Below are positions 34,298 to 42,854 of a stretch of 64,000 bases of DNA, piece by piece; within the stretch, counting starts at the first letter, position 1; each line of letters starts with the position of its first letter. The stretch lies in the NCBI RefSeq assembly GCF_014649735.1, contig NZ_BMTP01000014.1, forward strand, positions 1-64,000. The letters are read 5' to 3'. The notes beneath the pieces are model-generated. The model saw only the letters and a program-made list of their open reading frames with translations. It was not told where the DNA came from and made no database searches. The position numbers and the translations under genes were made by a program. The stretch comes from Streptomyces lavendofoliae (GTDB taxonomy: Bacteria > Actinomycetota > Actinomycetes > Streptomycetales > Streptomycetaceae).

Positions 34298-36472
34298 TTA
34301 CGCGGCCGGCCGGGCGTGGGAGTCCTCCAGCATGGAGTCGCTGGCATCCCATCCGTCCTCGATCGCCAGGCGGATCGTGTTCCGCGTGGCGCCTTCCGTC
34401 AGTTCCTTGGACCCGTGCTCCTCGATGGCCTTCACGGCGCTCTCCTGCGTCTGGTGGTTGGCCGATGCCTGGGCGTCGTTCAGGTCCCCGGCGGTGTCGT
34501 AAAGGGCCTGGTCCAGCGCCCCGTCGATCTGCTGCGCATCGATGAGGCGGTCGACGGACATACCGGCGATGCCCCCGAAGAAGCCGCTCGCCGCGGCGGC
34601 CGTAGCGGCCACGGCCGGTGCTGTTCCGACCAGGGCGACGGTACCCACGCCCACACCGGCGGACAGGATGGACTTCACGACGTCACCCTTGGTCTTGAGG
34701 GCGGTGTTCGCGTCCTTCTCGGCCTCCAGGTCGCCGGTGATCCCGGCGTCCGCGACCGAGTGTCCGACGATGCCCTCGATGATGCCGGCATTCTTGGCGA
34801 TGGCCGTGACCGCGTCCTCCGTCTTTCCGTCGAAGAGCTCCGGCTGGGCGATGTGCGCCTCCAGGGAGCTGGCCGTGTACACGCTCTCCCCGACGATGAT
34901 CGCGGCGCGGCCCATGGGGTCCCTGGCCGTCTCGTACAGGAAGCGCGTGGTGTCCAATTTGTCCAGGCCATCGGGGTCCTGGCTGTTGCTCCAGAAGATC
35001 GACTCGGCTCCCTGGCCGGCGATCGACCGGCTGATCTCGGGCATGTAGGCGGCGGCCATGTCGCCGAAGCTCTCACCGGTGGCCTTGTTCACCAGCTCGG
35101 CGCCGGTCTCCGGCTGGGCGACCGCGTGCATGACCTCCTTCATCAGGGCGACCTGCTCCCTGCTGTGCGGCCGGATGTCGGTCGCCTTCTCGCCGTCCCC
35201 GTAGCCCGTCACCGCCGCCTCTAGGGCATGCGCCACGGCACCGTCACGGTCGGTGTACCGGGTGCTCTCCAGCATGTGCTCGAAGACCTTCTTGTCGTCG
35301 AAGGTCTGGAGTGCGGCCTCCGGATTGTGCGACAGGGCCTTCATGTAGCCGACCAGCGGGTCCCGGCCGTCGTCCTTGCCGAAGACGAGATCGGTGATGT
35401 TGCCGGCCTTCCAGAGGTCGTTGGTGCCCATGCCGGTCAGGCCGGCCGGGGCCATGTCCATCTTCAGGAGCTGCTTGCCGTAGGCGTCCAGGAACTCGGC
35501 GTCGTACTTGCCGTGGTGCATCAGGCTGCTCATGACCTGGTAGCCCATGGCCCCGTTCGGCCGCAGGGGGTCGGCCGCATTCGTCCTGAAGGCCGTGGTC
35601 GCCTCGTCGAGGACCTTCTGCTTCCACTTCTCCATACCGTCGGAGTCGGAGAGCGTGGCGGTGGCGAGCGTCATGCTCAGGTCGCGCTGGAGGCTCTGGA
35701 GCTGCTTGAGCTCGTCGCCTGTGGCTCCCGCGTGGAGCTCGGCGACGTCGTTCCAGAACTGGAGTGTCTCCTTACCGCCCAACTTCGATGCGAACGTGGC
35801 GGCGAACAGCTCGTCGTCCTTGTACTGGGCCATGGTCCGCTGGAACTCGGCGAGCTCCTCGGGCGACATCTTCTTGGCGTCCTTCGCCAGCTTCGCCATC
35901 GCGTCGGCCTTGTTCAGCGCGTCGGCGGCGGAGTCGCGGTCGGCGTGCTTCACCCCGGAGAAGCCGTAGTCCGCCTGCTCGGCGATCGCGCGCAGGACGC
36001 GAGCCGCCGTGGAGTCGCTCGTGGTGGCCTGGTTGAGGATGCGCTGGATGTTGTCCCTCAGTGCGTCGACCTTCTGCTGAGTGCCGGGCGGCTCGGGGTG
36101 GACGGCGGCCATGACGCGGAAGCCGCCGCCCTTCTCCCCGTAGACGGACAGCTTGTCCTTCTCGAAGCCGTCGTCGAGGGCCTTCCTCAGCTCGTCCCGG
36201 TACCCGACCAGCTCGTCGTGGGTGTCCCTGAGAATGTCGCGTATCGAGGTGGCCTGCGTCAGGGCGTCGGAGAACTCACCGGCCGTCTTGGCGATGAACT
36301 CGCGCGAGACGGTGGCGTTGACGCCGGTCCAGTTGGCCTTGTCGGCCTTGGCCTTCATGTCGTCGCGCGACCGCTTCTCCAGCGTCTTCAGATTCTTGAC
36401 CACCGTGGACCAGTCGGTGATCGCGGTGCTGAGCGCCGAGAAGTTGGCGTGGCGCAGTGCCTCGAGGTCCAT
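34298..36472 (-). CDS. large WXG100-operon protein, putative type VII secretion-associated effector
   Basis: The 724-residue mainly helical protein starts with a region reminiscent of WXG-type helices (about 1-110: NFSALSTAITDWSTVVKNL, ANWTGVNATVSREFIAKTAG). After a long helical middle it has one hydrophobic stretch (about 600-640, GVGTVALVGTAPAVAATAAA) and a short C-terminal region. Such proteins in Streptomyces follow a small WXG100-like gene and resemble T7SS substrates; the family may be DUF6571, from memory. The start overlaps the upstream stop (ATGA). No toxin domain is recognisable. Confidence 0.7.
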   Translation of the reverse strand: MDLEALRHANFSALSTAITDWSTVVKNLKTLEKRSRDDMKAKADKANWTGVNATVSREFIAKTAGEFSDALTQATSIRDILRDTHDELVGYRDELRKALDDGFEKDKLSVYGEKGGGFRVMAAVHPEPPGTQQKVDALRDNIQRILNQATTSDSTAARVLRAIAEQADYGFSGVKHADRDSAADALNKADAMAKLAKDAKKMSPEELAEFQRTMAQYKDDELFAATFASKLGGKETLQFWNDVAELHAGATGDELKQLQSLQRDLSMTLATATLSDSDGMEKWKQKVLDEATTAFRTNAADPLRPNGAMGYQVMSSLMHHGKYDAEFLDAYGKQLLKMDMAPAGLTGMGTNDLWKAGNITDLVFGKDDGRDPLVGYMKALSHNPEAALQTFDDKKVFEHMLESTRYTDRDGAVAHALEAAVTGYGDGEKATDIRPHSREQVALMKEVMHAVAQPETGAELVNKATGESFGDMAAAYMPEISRSIAGQGAESIFWSNSQDPDGLDKLDTTRFLYETARDPMGRAAIIVGESVYTASSLEAHIAQPELFDGKTEDAVTAIAKNAGIIEGIVGHSVADAGITGDLEAEKDANTALKTKGDVVKSILSAGVGVGTVALVGTAPAVAATAAAASGFFGGIAGMSVDRLIDAQQIDGALDQALYDTAGDLNDAQASANHQTQESAVKAIEEHGSKELTEGATRNTIRLAIEDGWDASDSMLEDSHARPAA

Positions 36473-36915
36473 CAGCGCTTCACCCCCTCGTCGAATCCCT
36501 TGAGCAGGGCCGAGATGCTGCTGGTGGTCGACGCGATGTGGTATTCGTCGCCCGCGTGTGCCTTCTTGGTGAAGTCCATGTGGTTGGAGATGTGGGCACA
36601 GGCGTCGAGGAGGGTCGTGAGCGACTTCTCCCACCGCTCCTGCACCGTGTGCAGCGCGCCGCCCAGCTCGAACTCCTGCGTCGTGAGGTCCTTGGCAGCA
36701 GTCTGGCTGCTGGACCAGGCGTCACGGCCGTAACGCCCGAGGTCCTCGAACAGCTTGAACGCGCTGTCGCCGACCGCGGCGAGGTCCTGCTGGTTGACCG
36801 TGAGGTCGCCCTGCCCGCCCCCGCCCTTGCCGCCCGGCGCCTCGTTCAGTTGCATTCGCGAGGAGCTTCTGGCGCTGGCGTCGGCCTTCAGCCGCTCCCA
36901 TTCGTCCCACGCCAT
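36472..36915 (-). CDS. WXG100/ESAT-6-like protein
   Basis: The 147-residue protein begins MAWDEWERLKADA, has a central helix-turn-helix pair (about 45-110) with TQEFELGGALHTVQERWEKS and ends with CAHISNHMDFTKKAHAGDEYH. This resembles a common Streptomyces family of ESAT-6-like proteins made with a larger partner. Such proteins are usually exported by type VII secretion as dimers. The ATG at 36915 follows GGAGCCCACCCA. It heads the operon that encodes the 724-residue protein. Confidence 0.75.
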   Translation of the reverse strand: MAWDEWERLKADASARSSSRMQLNEAPGGKGGGGQGDLTVNQQDLAAVGDSAFKLFEDLGRYGRDAWSSSQTAAKDLTTQEFELGGALHTVQERWEKSLTTLLDACAHISNHMDFTKKAHAGDEYHIASTTSSISALLKGFDEGVKR

Positions 36916-37257
36916 TGGGTGGGCTCCTTCCCCCGTACGGACAAGCAAATGATCGACGTTCCAGGTGGAAACGTCAGCAAGGCGTCCCGGACACGTCAAA
37001 GGACGACCCTACACAAGGAGTTGCGACAGCTGGTCGGGCAGCCTGGCGCTCACCGCCCGATGCCCCCTGGGGGCGGGTCTTACGGATCCCGCCCGGCTCG
37101 CCCGCCCTTGCGCGCGTCTGCGGCTTTGTCGTCGGCCGCCGACTCCCCCGAGGTCTCGGCTTCGCTCGACCAGGGCCCCACCGCGGCGGCTCCCTCCTTC
37201 GCCTTGCCTCCGCACGCACCATCCCCTCCCTGATCCGGTCTGACCCGAAGATCCGCC
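36916..37257. other. 342-base gap without a supported gene
   Basis: The gap lies upstream of the WXG100-like gene and beyond the LysR stop, so it should contain the WXG operon promoter. GCCCCCTGGGGGC near 37062 is a short palindrome. A minus-strand frame (37080-37286) reads plausibly as a charged peptide but lacks a start signal and overlaps lysR, so I do not call it. Confidence 0.6.
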
Positions 37258-38157
37258 CTAGCCCCGCGCCAGTGAGAGCAGGTCACGGGCCGGGCCGGTG
37301 GGCAGCGGGCCCGTGGGCCAGACGGCGCGGAGGGCCCGGTGGAGGTGGACGCCCTCCACGGGGACCTCGACGAGGCGGCGGGAGGCCAGCTCCTCGGTGA
37401 CCGCCAGCTCGCTGAGGACCGCCGGGCCCGCCCCGGTCACCGCCGCCGCCTTCACGGCCGTCGTGGAGGCCAGCTCCAGCAGCGGGTCGGCCAGTCCGCC
37501 GTACTCCGCGAGTGCCGCGTCCAGCACCTGCCGGGTCCCCGAGCCGTACTCACGCAGCACCAGTGGGGTGGCCGCCAGTTCGGCGGGCGTCAGCGGGGCG
37601 CGGCGGCGGGCCCAGCGGTGCGAGGGGGCCGCGACGACCACGAGCCGGTCGTGGGCGACGACCACCGCGTCCAGGCCCTCCGGGACGGCGAGGCCCTCGA
37701 CGTACCCCAGGTCGGCCTCCCCCGCCAGCAGACCGGCCGCGACGGCGGTCGAGTTGCCGGCCCGGAGGGAGACGGCCGTGTCGGGGCGCTCGGCGCGCAG
37801 GGCGATGAGCCAGCCGGGCAGCAGGTACTCCGCGATGGTCATCGAGGCCGCCACCCGTAGCCGTGAGTCGCGCCGGTCGCGCAGCGCCTGGGCGCCCGCG
37901 TCGAACGCCTCCGCCGCCTCGACGACCCGCCGCGCCCAGTCGGTGACCAGGGCGCCGGCGGCGGTGAGCCGGGAACCGCGCGGGGAGCGGTCCACCAGCG
38001 CGACGCCCAGTTGCCGTTCCATGGAGCGGATGCGGCTGCTGGCGGCCGGCTGGGTGATGCCGACGTCGCGCGCGGCCCGGCCGAGGCTGCCGTGCCGGGC
38101 GACGGCCAGCAGCAGCTCCAGGGCCCCGAGATCGGGCACACGATGCGAGAGACTCAT
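37258..38157 (-). CDS. LysR-family transcriptional regulator
   Basis: The 299-residue protein has the LysR winged helix (about 8-68: GALELLLAVARHGSLGRAAR, GITQPAASSRIRSMERQLGV) and a periplasmic-binding-like effector domain (about 95-295). It is divergent from a TDT-family transporter gene. LysR regulators normally activate such divergent neighbours on ligand binding. A palindrome, ATAAATTCAGTTTAT, overlaps its start codon and contains a T-N11-A LysR core. Confidence 0.93.
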   Translation of the reverse strand: MSLSHRVPDLGALELLLAVARHGSLGRAARDVGITQPAASSRIRSMERQLGVALVDRSPRGSRLTAAGALVTDWARRVVEAAEAFDAGAQALRDRRDSRLRVAASMTIAEYLLPGWLIALRAERPDTAVSLRAGNSTAVAAGLLAGEADLGYVEGLAVPEGLDAVVVAHDRLVVVAAPSHRWARRRAPLTPAELAATPLVLREYGSGTRQVLDAALAEYGGLADPLLELASTTAVKAAAVTGAGPAVLSELAVTEELASRRLVEVPVEGVHLHRALRAVWPTGPLPTGPARDLLSLARG

Positions 38158-38170
38158 AAATTCAGTTTAT
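38156..38170. promoter_or_regulatory. candidate LysR binding site
   Basis: ATAAATTCAGTTTAT is an inverted repeat with 5-base arms containing the LysR T-N11-A core. It overlaps the lysR start and lies 58 bases before the divergent transporter gene. Confidence 0.45.
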
Positions 38171-38227
38171 GGGGTCATAGGGTCATGATCTCTGGTGAGT
38201 CTCATCCGCGCAGGTGAGGGTGGGTCC

Positions 38228-39302
38228 ATGGCAACCCTCGCGCACCAGTTCCCCCTCCGCCGCGTTCCCCGCACCATGGCCGTGCGGCACCTCGGACCCA
38301 ACTGGTACGCGACGGTGATGGGCACCGCGATCGTCGCCAACGCGGGTGCCGCGCTGCCCGTCCGCCTCCCCGGCCTGCGCACCGCCTGCGCGGCCGTGTG
38401 GGCCCTGTCGCTGCTGATGCTGCTCGTCCTGCTCGCGGCCCGCGCCCTGCACTGGGCGCACCACCGGGACCAGGCCCGGGCCCACCTGCTGGATCCGGCC
38501 GTCGCCCCCTTCTACGGGTGCCTGGCGATGGCGCTGGTCTCGGTCGGGGGCGGCGGTGGCCCTCGACGCGGCGCTCTTCCTGACCGGGACGGTGATCGGC
38601 CTGGCGGTCGCGGTGACCGTCCCGTACCTGATGGTGGTGCACCACACGGTCGACTCCCCCTCCCCGGTGTGGTTGCTGCCCGTCGTGTCGCCCATGGTCT
38701 CGGCGGCGCTGGGGCCCCTGCTGGTGCCGCACCTGCCGCCCGGGCAGTGGCGCCTGACGCTGCTGACCGCCTGTTACGGCATGTTCGGGCTGAGCCTGCT
38801 CGCGACCCTGGTGGTGCTGCCGCTGGTCTTCGGCCGGCTGATGACCGGCGGCCCGCTGCCGCTCGCCCTGACGCCCACGCTGTTCCTGGTGCTCGGGCCG
38901 CTGGGCCAGTCCACGACGGCCGCCGCCAAGTTCGCCGACGCGGCGCCGGGCGTGCCGTACGCGGGCGAGGCCGCCGTCCTGTACGGGGTGCCGGTCATGG
39001 GCTTCGCCCTGCTGTGGCTGACGCTGGCGGGGGCCATGGTGGTGCGGGCGCGGCGGCGGGGCATGGGGTTCGCGCTGACGTGGTGGGCGTTCACCTTCCC
39101 GGTGGGGACGTGCGTGACCGGCGCGGAGGGGCTCGCGCAGCACACCGGGCTGGCGGCGCTGCGCTGGCTGGCGGTGGGGTTGTACGTGCTGCTGGTGGCG
39201 GCGTGGCTGACGGCGGCGGTCAGGACGGTCCGGGGACTGGCCGCAGGAGCGCTGCTCGCAGCGCCGCCGGGGCCTGGGCGAGCGACGGCCCGTACCACGT
39301 GA
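38228..39302 (+). pseudogene. TDT-family (TehA/SLAC1-like) transporter gene with an apparent frameshift
   Basis: The N-terminal third (from ATG 38228: RHLGPNWYATVMGTAIVANAG, three to four helices) and the C-terminal two thirds (up to 39302: ALDAALFLTGTVIGLAVAV and more helices) lie in different frames. The switch falls near 38545-38555 in a G-rich run (TCGGGGGCGGCGGTGG). Family members usually have about 12 more residues at this point, so a small deletion plus a frame change is likely; a sequencing error is the alternative. TDT proteins transport C4-dicarboxylates, sulfite or tellurite. Its C-terminus overlaps the convergent gene by 83 bases. Confidence 0.7.
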
Positions 39303-39948
39303 GGTACCGGCCGTCGACGAGCGCGGCGGGCAGGCCGCCGAACGCCTCGGGCCCGTCGTCGGCGGTGAAGCGGTACGGCTCGTCCGGCAGCACGACGAGG
39401 TCGGCGCCCGCGGCGCGAAGCTCGTCGAGCGGTACGCGCGGGTAGCGCTCGGGGTGGTCCGCGTACACGTTCACCACACCGAGGCGGGCCAGCAGGTCGC
39501 CCGCGAAGGTCTCGTGGCCCAGCACCATCCAGGGGCGGCGCCAGACGGGCACGACGGCCGTGCGGTACGCGCCCGGGGGCGGCAGGCGCGCCCAGGCCGT
39601 CCGGGCCTCCGCCAGCCAGTCCGGGCGCTCCGGTACGCCGCAGGCGCGCAGCACCCGGTCCAGTTCGGCGAACGCCTGGTCCAGTCCGCGTACCTCGGTG
39701 ACCAGGACGTCCAGCCCGGCGGCGCGCAGGGCGGCGAGGTCGGGGGCCCGGTTCTCCTCCTCGTTGGCGACGACGAGGTCCGGGCGGAGGGCGGTGATCG
39801 CGGCCACGTCCGGGTTCTTGGTGCCCCCGATACGGGTGACGTCCAGTCCGGCGGGGTGGGTGCACCAGTCCGTGGCGCCGACCAGCAGGCCGGGGGCGGT
39901 GACGGCGACGGCCTCGGTGAGGGAGGGGACGAGCGACACCACCCGCAT
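39220..39948 (-). CDS. helical-backbone metal receptor, BtuF-like substrate-binding protein
   Basis: The 242-residue protein has the class III periplasmic-binding fold: RVVSLVPSLTEAV, GGTKNPDVAAITALRPDLVVANEEEN, and WRRPWMVLGHETFAGDLL. It lacks a signal peptide and lipobox, so it is probably cytoplasmic and not a classical ABC receptor. BtuF-type proteins bind cobalamin or metal chelates. Its start overlaps the stop of the XRE-cupin regulator gene (ATGA), suggesting a functional pair. Confidence 0.85.
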   Translation of the reverse strand: MRVVSLVPSLTEAVAVTAPGLLVGATDWCTHPAGLDVTRIGGTKNPDVAAITALRPDLVVANEEENRAPDLAALRAAGLDVLVTEVRGLDQAFAELDRVLRACGVPERPDWLAEARTAWARLPPPGAYRTAVVPVWRRPWMVLGHETFAGDLLARLGVVNVYADHPERYPRVPLDELRAAGADLVVLPDEPYRFTADDGPEAFGGLPAALVDGRYLTWYGPSLAQAPAALRAALLRPVPGPS

Positions 39949-40490
39949 CAGGTGCTGGTCTCGATGTGCTCGGCGACCGAGACGACGAGGATGCGGGTGT
40001 GCGGGTCGCCCGCCCGCCAGCGGTGGCGGACGCCACCGGACAGGTACAGCGTGTCGCCGCGTTCCAGCCGGTACGCCCGGCCCTCTGCCTCCACCTGGGC
40101 GGCGCCGTCGGCGACGTACAGCATGGCGTCGTTGCGCAGCACCAGTTCGCGTCCGGCGTCGTGCTCGCCGGTGAACTCCTCGGCGTGCATCTGGTGCTGG
40201 CCCCGCACCAGGGCCCGCGCGCCGGGCCGGCCCGGGTCGTCGGCGGCGCGTACGACGTCGACGGTGCGCGCCGGGTCGGCGGCGTCGAGCAGTGCCACGG
40301 TGGTGGTGTCCAGGGCGTCGGCGATCTGCTGGAGCGAGCGCTCGCTGGGGCGGGCGCGCTCGTTCTCAATCTGGCTCAGGAAGGGCACGGACAGCCCGCT
40401 GCGCTCGGCCACCGCGGCGAGGGTGAGCGCCATGGCTCTTCGCCTCCTGCGGACGGCCACGCCCACCCGGAGCGTCTCCTTCTCGTCCAT
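39948..40490 (-). CDS. XRE-family regulator with C-terminal cupin domain
   Basis: The 180-residue protein has an XRE HTH (about 6-62: LRVGVAVRRRRRAMALTLAA, SGLSVPFLSQIENERARPS) and a cupin_2 domain (about 105-175: LVLRNDAMLYVADGAAQVEA, GDTLYLSGGVRHRWRAGD). Such regulators sense small ligands or metals. The start at 40490 (MDEKETLRVG) has GGAG eight bases upstream. The gene is coupled to the BtuF-like gene, which it probably controls. Confidence 0.9.
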   Translation of the reverse strand: MDEKETLRVGVAVRRRRRAMALTLAAVAERSGLSVPFLSQIENERARPSERSLQQIADALDTTTVALLDAADPARTVDVVRAADDPGRPGARALVRGQHQMHAEEFTGEHDAGRELVLRNDAMLYVADGAAQVEAEGRAYRLERGDTLYLSGGVRHRWRAGDPHTRILVVSVAEHIETST

Positions 40491-40641
40491 CTCCTCGGCT
40501 CCCTCCCTCTGCGACCACCATACGCAGCGGCGGTACCACCGAGTAGCGCAACGGGAGGGAAAGACGCGAAGCGGTGGGGCCCGGCGGGCGTGAGTGCCGC
40601 CCCGCCACGTCGTGGGGCTCCGGCTGTCAGCGGGGTGCGGC

Positions 40642-41574
40642 ATGATCGGGGACGTGACGCGACGCCTGATGCTCCTCGACACCGCTTCCCTCTACTTCCG
40701 CGCCTACTTCGGGGTCCCCGACTCCGTGAAGGCCCCGGACGGCACGCCGGTCAACGCCGTGCGCGGGCTGCTGGACTTCATCGCCAGGCTGGTGCAGGAC
40801 CGGCGGCCCGACGACCTGGTGGCCTGCATGGACGCGGACTGGCGCCCGGCCTGGCGGGTGGAGCTGATCCCGTCGTACAAGGCGCACCGGGTCGCGGAGG
40901 AGACGGAGACCGGGCCGGACGAGGAGGAGGTCCCGGACACGCTGTCGCCGCAGGTCCCGGTGATCGAGGCGGTGCTCGACGCCCTGGGCATCGCCCGGGT
41001 GGGCGTCGCCGGCTACGAGGCGGACGACGTCATCGGGACACTGGCGGGGCGGGCGGCCGGCCCGGTGGACATCGTGACGGGCGACCGGGACCTGTACCAG
41101 CTGGTGGACGACGCCCGGGGGGTGCGGGTGCTGTATCCGCTCAAGGGGGTCGGCACGCTCCAGGTCACGGACGAGGCGTGGCTGCGCGCCAAGTACGGCG
41201 TGGACGGGCCCGGCTACGCGGACCTGGCGCTGCTGCGTGGCGATCCGAGCGACGGGCTCCCGGGCGTGCCGGGCATCGGGGAGAAGACGGCGGCCAAGCT
41301 GCTCGACGCCTACGGGGACCTGGCCGGGATCATGGCGGCGGTGGACGATCCGGCGTCGAAGCTCACGCCCGCGCAGCGCCGCCGGCTGGACGAGGCGCGG
41401 GACTACGTGGCGGTGGCGCCCAAGGTGGTCCGGGTCGCCGGGGACGTACCGCTGCCGGAGCACGACCCGGCGCTGCCGACCCGGCCGCGCGACCCGGCCG
41501 AGCTGGAGAGGCTGGCGGCGCGCTGGGGGCTGGGCGGGTCGCTCGACCGGCTCCTCACGACGCTCAAGGGCTGA
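40642..41574 (+). CDS. 5'-3' exonuclease (PolA N-terminal/FEN-like)
   Basis: The 310-residue protein is a stand-alone 5' nuclease: MLLDTASLYFRAYFGVP, CMDADWRPAWRVELIPSYKA, the metal-binding cluster YEADDVIGTLAG and VTGDRDLYQLV, and the helix-hairpin-helix DGLPGVPGIGEKTAAKLL. The family processes flaps and RNA primers, complementing the PolA domain. A GTG at 40654 is an alternative start. It appears monocistronic. Confidence 0.93.
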   Translation: MIGDVTRRLMLLDTASLYFRAYFGVPDSVKAPDGTPVNAVRGLLDFIARLVQDRRPDDLVACMDADWRPAWRVELIPSYKAHRVAEETETGPDEEEVPDTLSPQVPVIEAVLDALGIARVGVAGYEADDVIGTLAGRAAGPVDIVTGDRDLYQLVDDARGVRVLYPLKGVGTLQVTDEAWLRAKYGVDGPGYADLALLRGDPSDGLPGVPGIGEKTAAKLLDAYGDLAGIMAAVDDPASKLTPAQRRRLDEARDYVAVAPKVVRVAGDVPLPEHDPALPTRPRDPAELERLAARWGLGGSLDRLLTTLKG

Positions 41575-41583
41575 AGTGTTAAC

Positions 41584-41597
41584 TTAGGTAAGCCTAA
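41584..41597. promoter_or_regulatory. iron box (DmdR/IdeR-type operator)
   Basis: TTAGGTAAGCCTAA matches the actinobacterial iron box consensus TTAGGTTAGGCTAACCTAA over most of its core and is nearly palindromic. It lies 27 bases before the siderophore-interacting protein start, so iron-dependent repression is expected. Confidence 0.8.
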
Positions 41598-41623
41598 GCA
41601 ACCACACTTTCGGGGAGACCACC

Positions 41624-42475
41624 GTGGCGGAACAGCCGGCCCGCAAGGCACCCAAGGCGCGCGAGGCGCGTGTCGTGCGCACCGAACGGCTCACGCCGCA
41701 CATGGTGCGCGTCGTCCTCGGCGGTGAGGGGCTCGACGGGTTCGCCGCGGACGAGTTCACCGACCACTACATCAAGCTGATCTTCGCTGCGCCGGGCGTG
41801 ACCTACCCGGAGCCGTTCGACATGACGCGGATCCGCGAGGAGTTCCCGCCCGAGCAGTGGCCCACCACGCGTACGTACACGGTGCGGGCGTGGGACTCCG
41901 CCCAGCGGGAGCTGACGGTCGACTTCGTCGTCCACGGCGACGAGGGCCTGGCCGGCCCGTGGGCGGCCCGGGCGCGGGTGGGTGAGACGGTGCGCTTCCT
42001 GGGGCCGGGCGGCGGCTACGCCCCGGACCCGGCCGCGGACCGGCACCTGCTGGTGGGCGACGAGAGCGCGCTGCCCGCGATCGCCGCGTCGCTGGAGCGG
42101 CTGCCCGGGGGCGCCGTGGGACACGCGTTGATCGAGGTGGAGTCCCCCGACGACGAGCAGAAGGTCGCCGTTCCGCCGGGCGTGGAACTCCGCTGGCTGC
42201 ACCGCGCCGGCCGTCCGGTGGGCGAGGCACTGCTGGCCGCGGTGCAGGGCCTGGACATCCCGCCCGGCGACGTGCACGCCTTCGTCCACGGCGAGGCCGG
42301 CTTCGTCAAGGACCTGCGCCGGCACCTCCGTCTGGAGCGCGGGATCCCCCGCGAGCGGCTCTCCATCTCGGGCTACTGGCGCCTGGGCAAGACGGACGAG
42401 GACTGGCGGGCGATCAAGCGCGACTGGAACGAGCAGGTGGAGCGGGAGCAGGAGACCCCGTCGGCCGCCGCCTGA
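41624..42475 (+). CDS. siderophore-interacting protein (FAD-dependent ferric-siderophore reductase)
   Basis: The 283-residue protein has an FAD-binding beta-barrel (about 15-130, with RTYTVRAWD) and a NAD(P)-binding-like domain (about 140-265: HLLVGDESALPAIAASLERL, FVHGEAGFVKDLRRHL, ISGYWRLGKTDEDW). ViuB-type enzymes reduce ferric siderophores in the cytoplasm to release Fe(II). The GTG follows GGGGAGACCACC, and an iron box lies just upstream, which fits its role. Confidence 0.93.
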   Translation: MAEQPARKAPKAREARVVRTERLTPHMVRVVLGGEGLDGFAADEFTDHYIKLIFAAPGVTYPEPFDMTRIREEFPPEQWPTTRTYTVRAWDSAQRELTVDFVVHGDEGLAGPWAARARVGETVRFLGPGGGYAPDPAADRHLLVGDESALPAIAASLERLPGGAVGHALIEVESPDDEQKVAVPPGVELRWLHRAGRPVGEALLAAVQGLDIPPGDVHAFVHGEAGFVKDLRRHLRLERGIPRERLSISGYWRLGKTDEDWRAIKRDWNEQVEREQETPSAAA

Positions 42476-42854
42476 CCCACGCGCCGGGCGGGGGCGCGAC
42501 CGGCGGCACGACGCCCCCTGGCGCGGCCCGGCCACCCCGGGGCTTTCCCGCGCCCCGGCGCCCGGCCGGGGCTCGACCCCCTGTCCGGCGCTCGCCCGGC
42601 TCCAGCCGGGCGAACCCCTGGATCACTTCGCAGCGGCTCCTGCCCATGCCGCCCTCGTGTCCGGTCGCGACACCCCACCCGGGCAGGCGGCGACCGGCCG
42701 GGCCGCCGCCCGGCCGGCCCCCTGGTCCGCCGGGCCTCGCCCCAGGGCCGGCCGAGCCCGCGCGGGTTCAGCCGCCGCCCCCGCTCCCGGCTCCCCGGCG
42801 CTCGCGTCCTGACCGTGGCTCGCGCCGCCGCCCCGCTCCGTGACGCCGCCCCGG
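42476..42854. other. 379-base gap of extreme GC content
   Basis: Between the siderophore protein stop and the MerR stop lies low-complexity GC-rich DNA with several short inverted repeats. Open frames on both strands are compositional. I see no supported gene; a terminator for one or both convergent genes is likely among the hairpins. Confidence 0.6.

Noticed and set aside
37080-37286. 68-codon minus-strand frame upstream of the WXG100-like gene
   Set aside because: It reads like a charged peptide but lacks a start signal, overlaps the lysR 3' end and has no recognised homologue.
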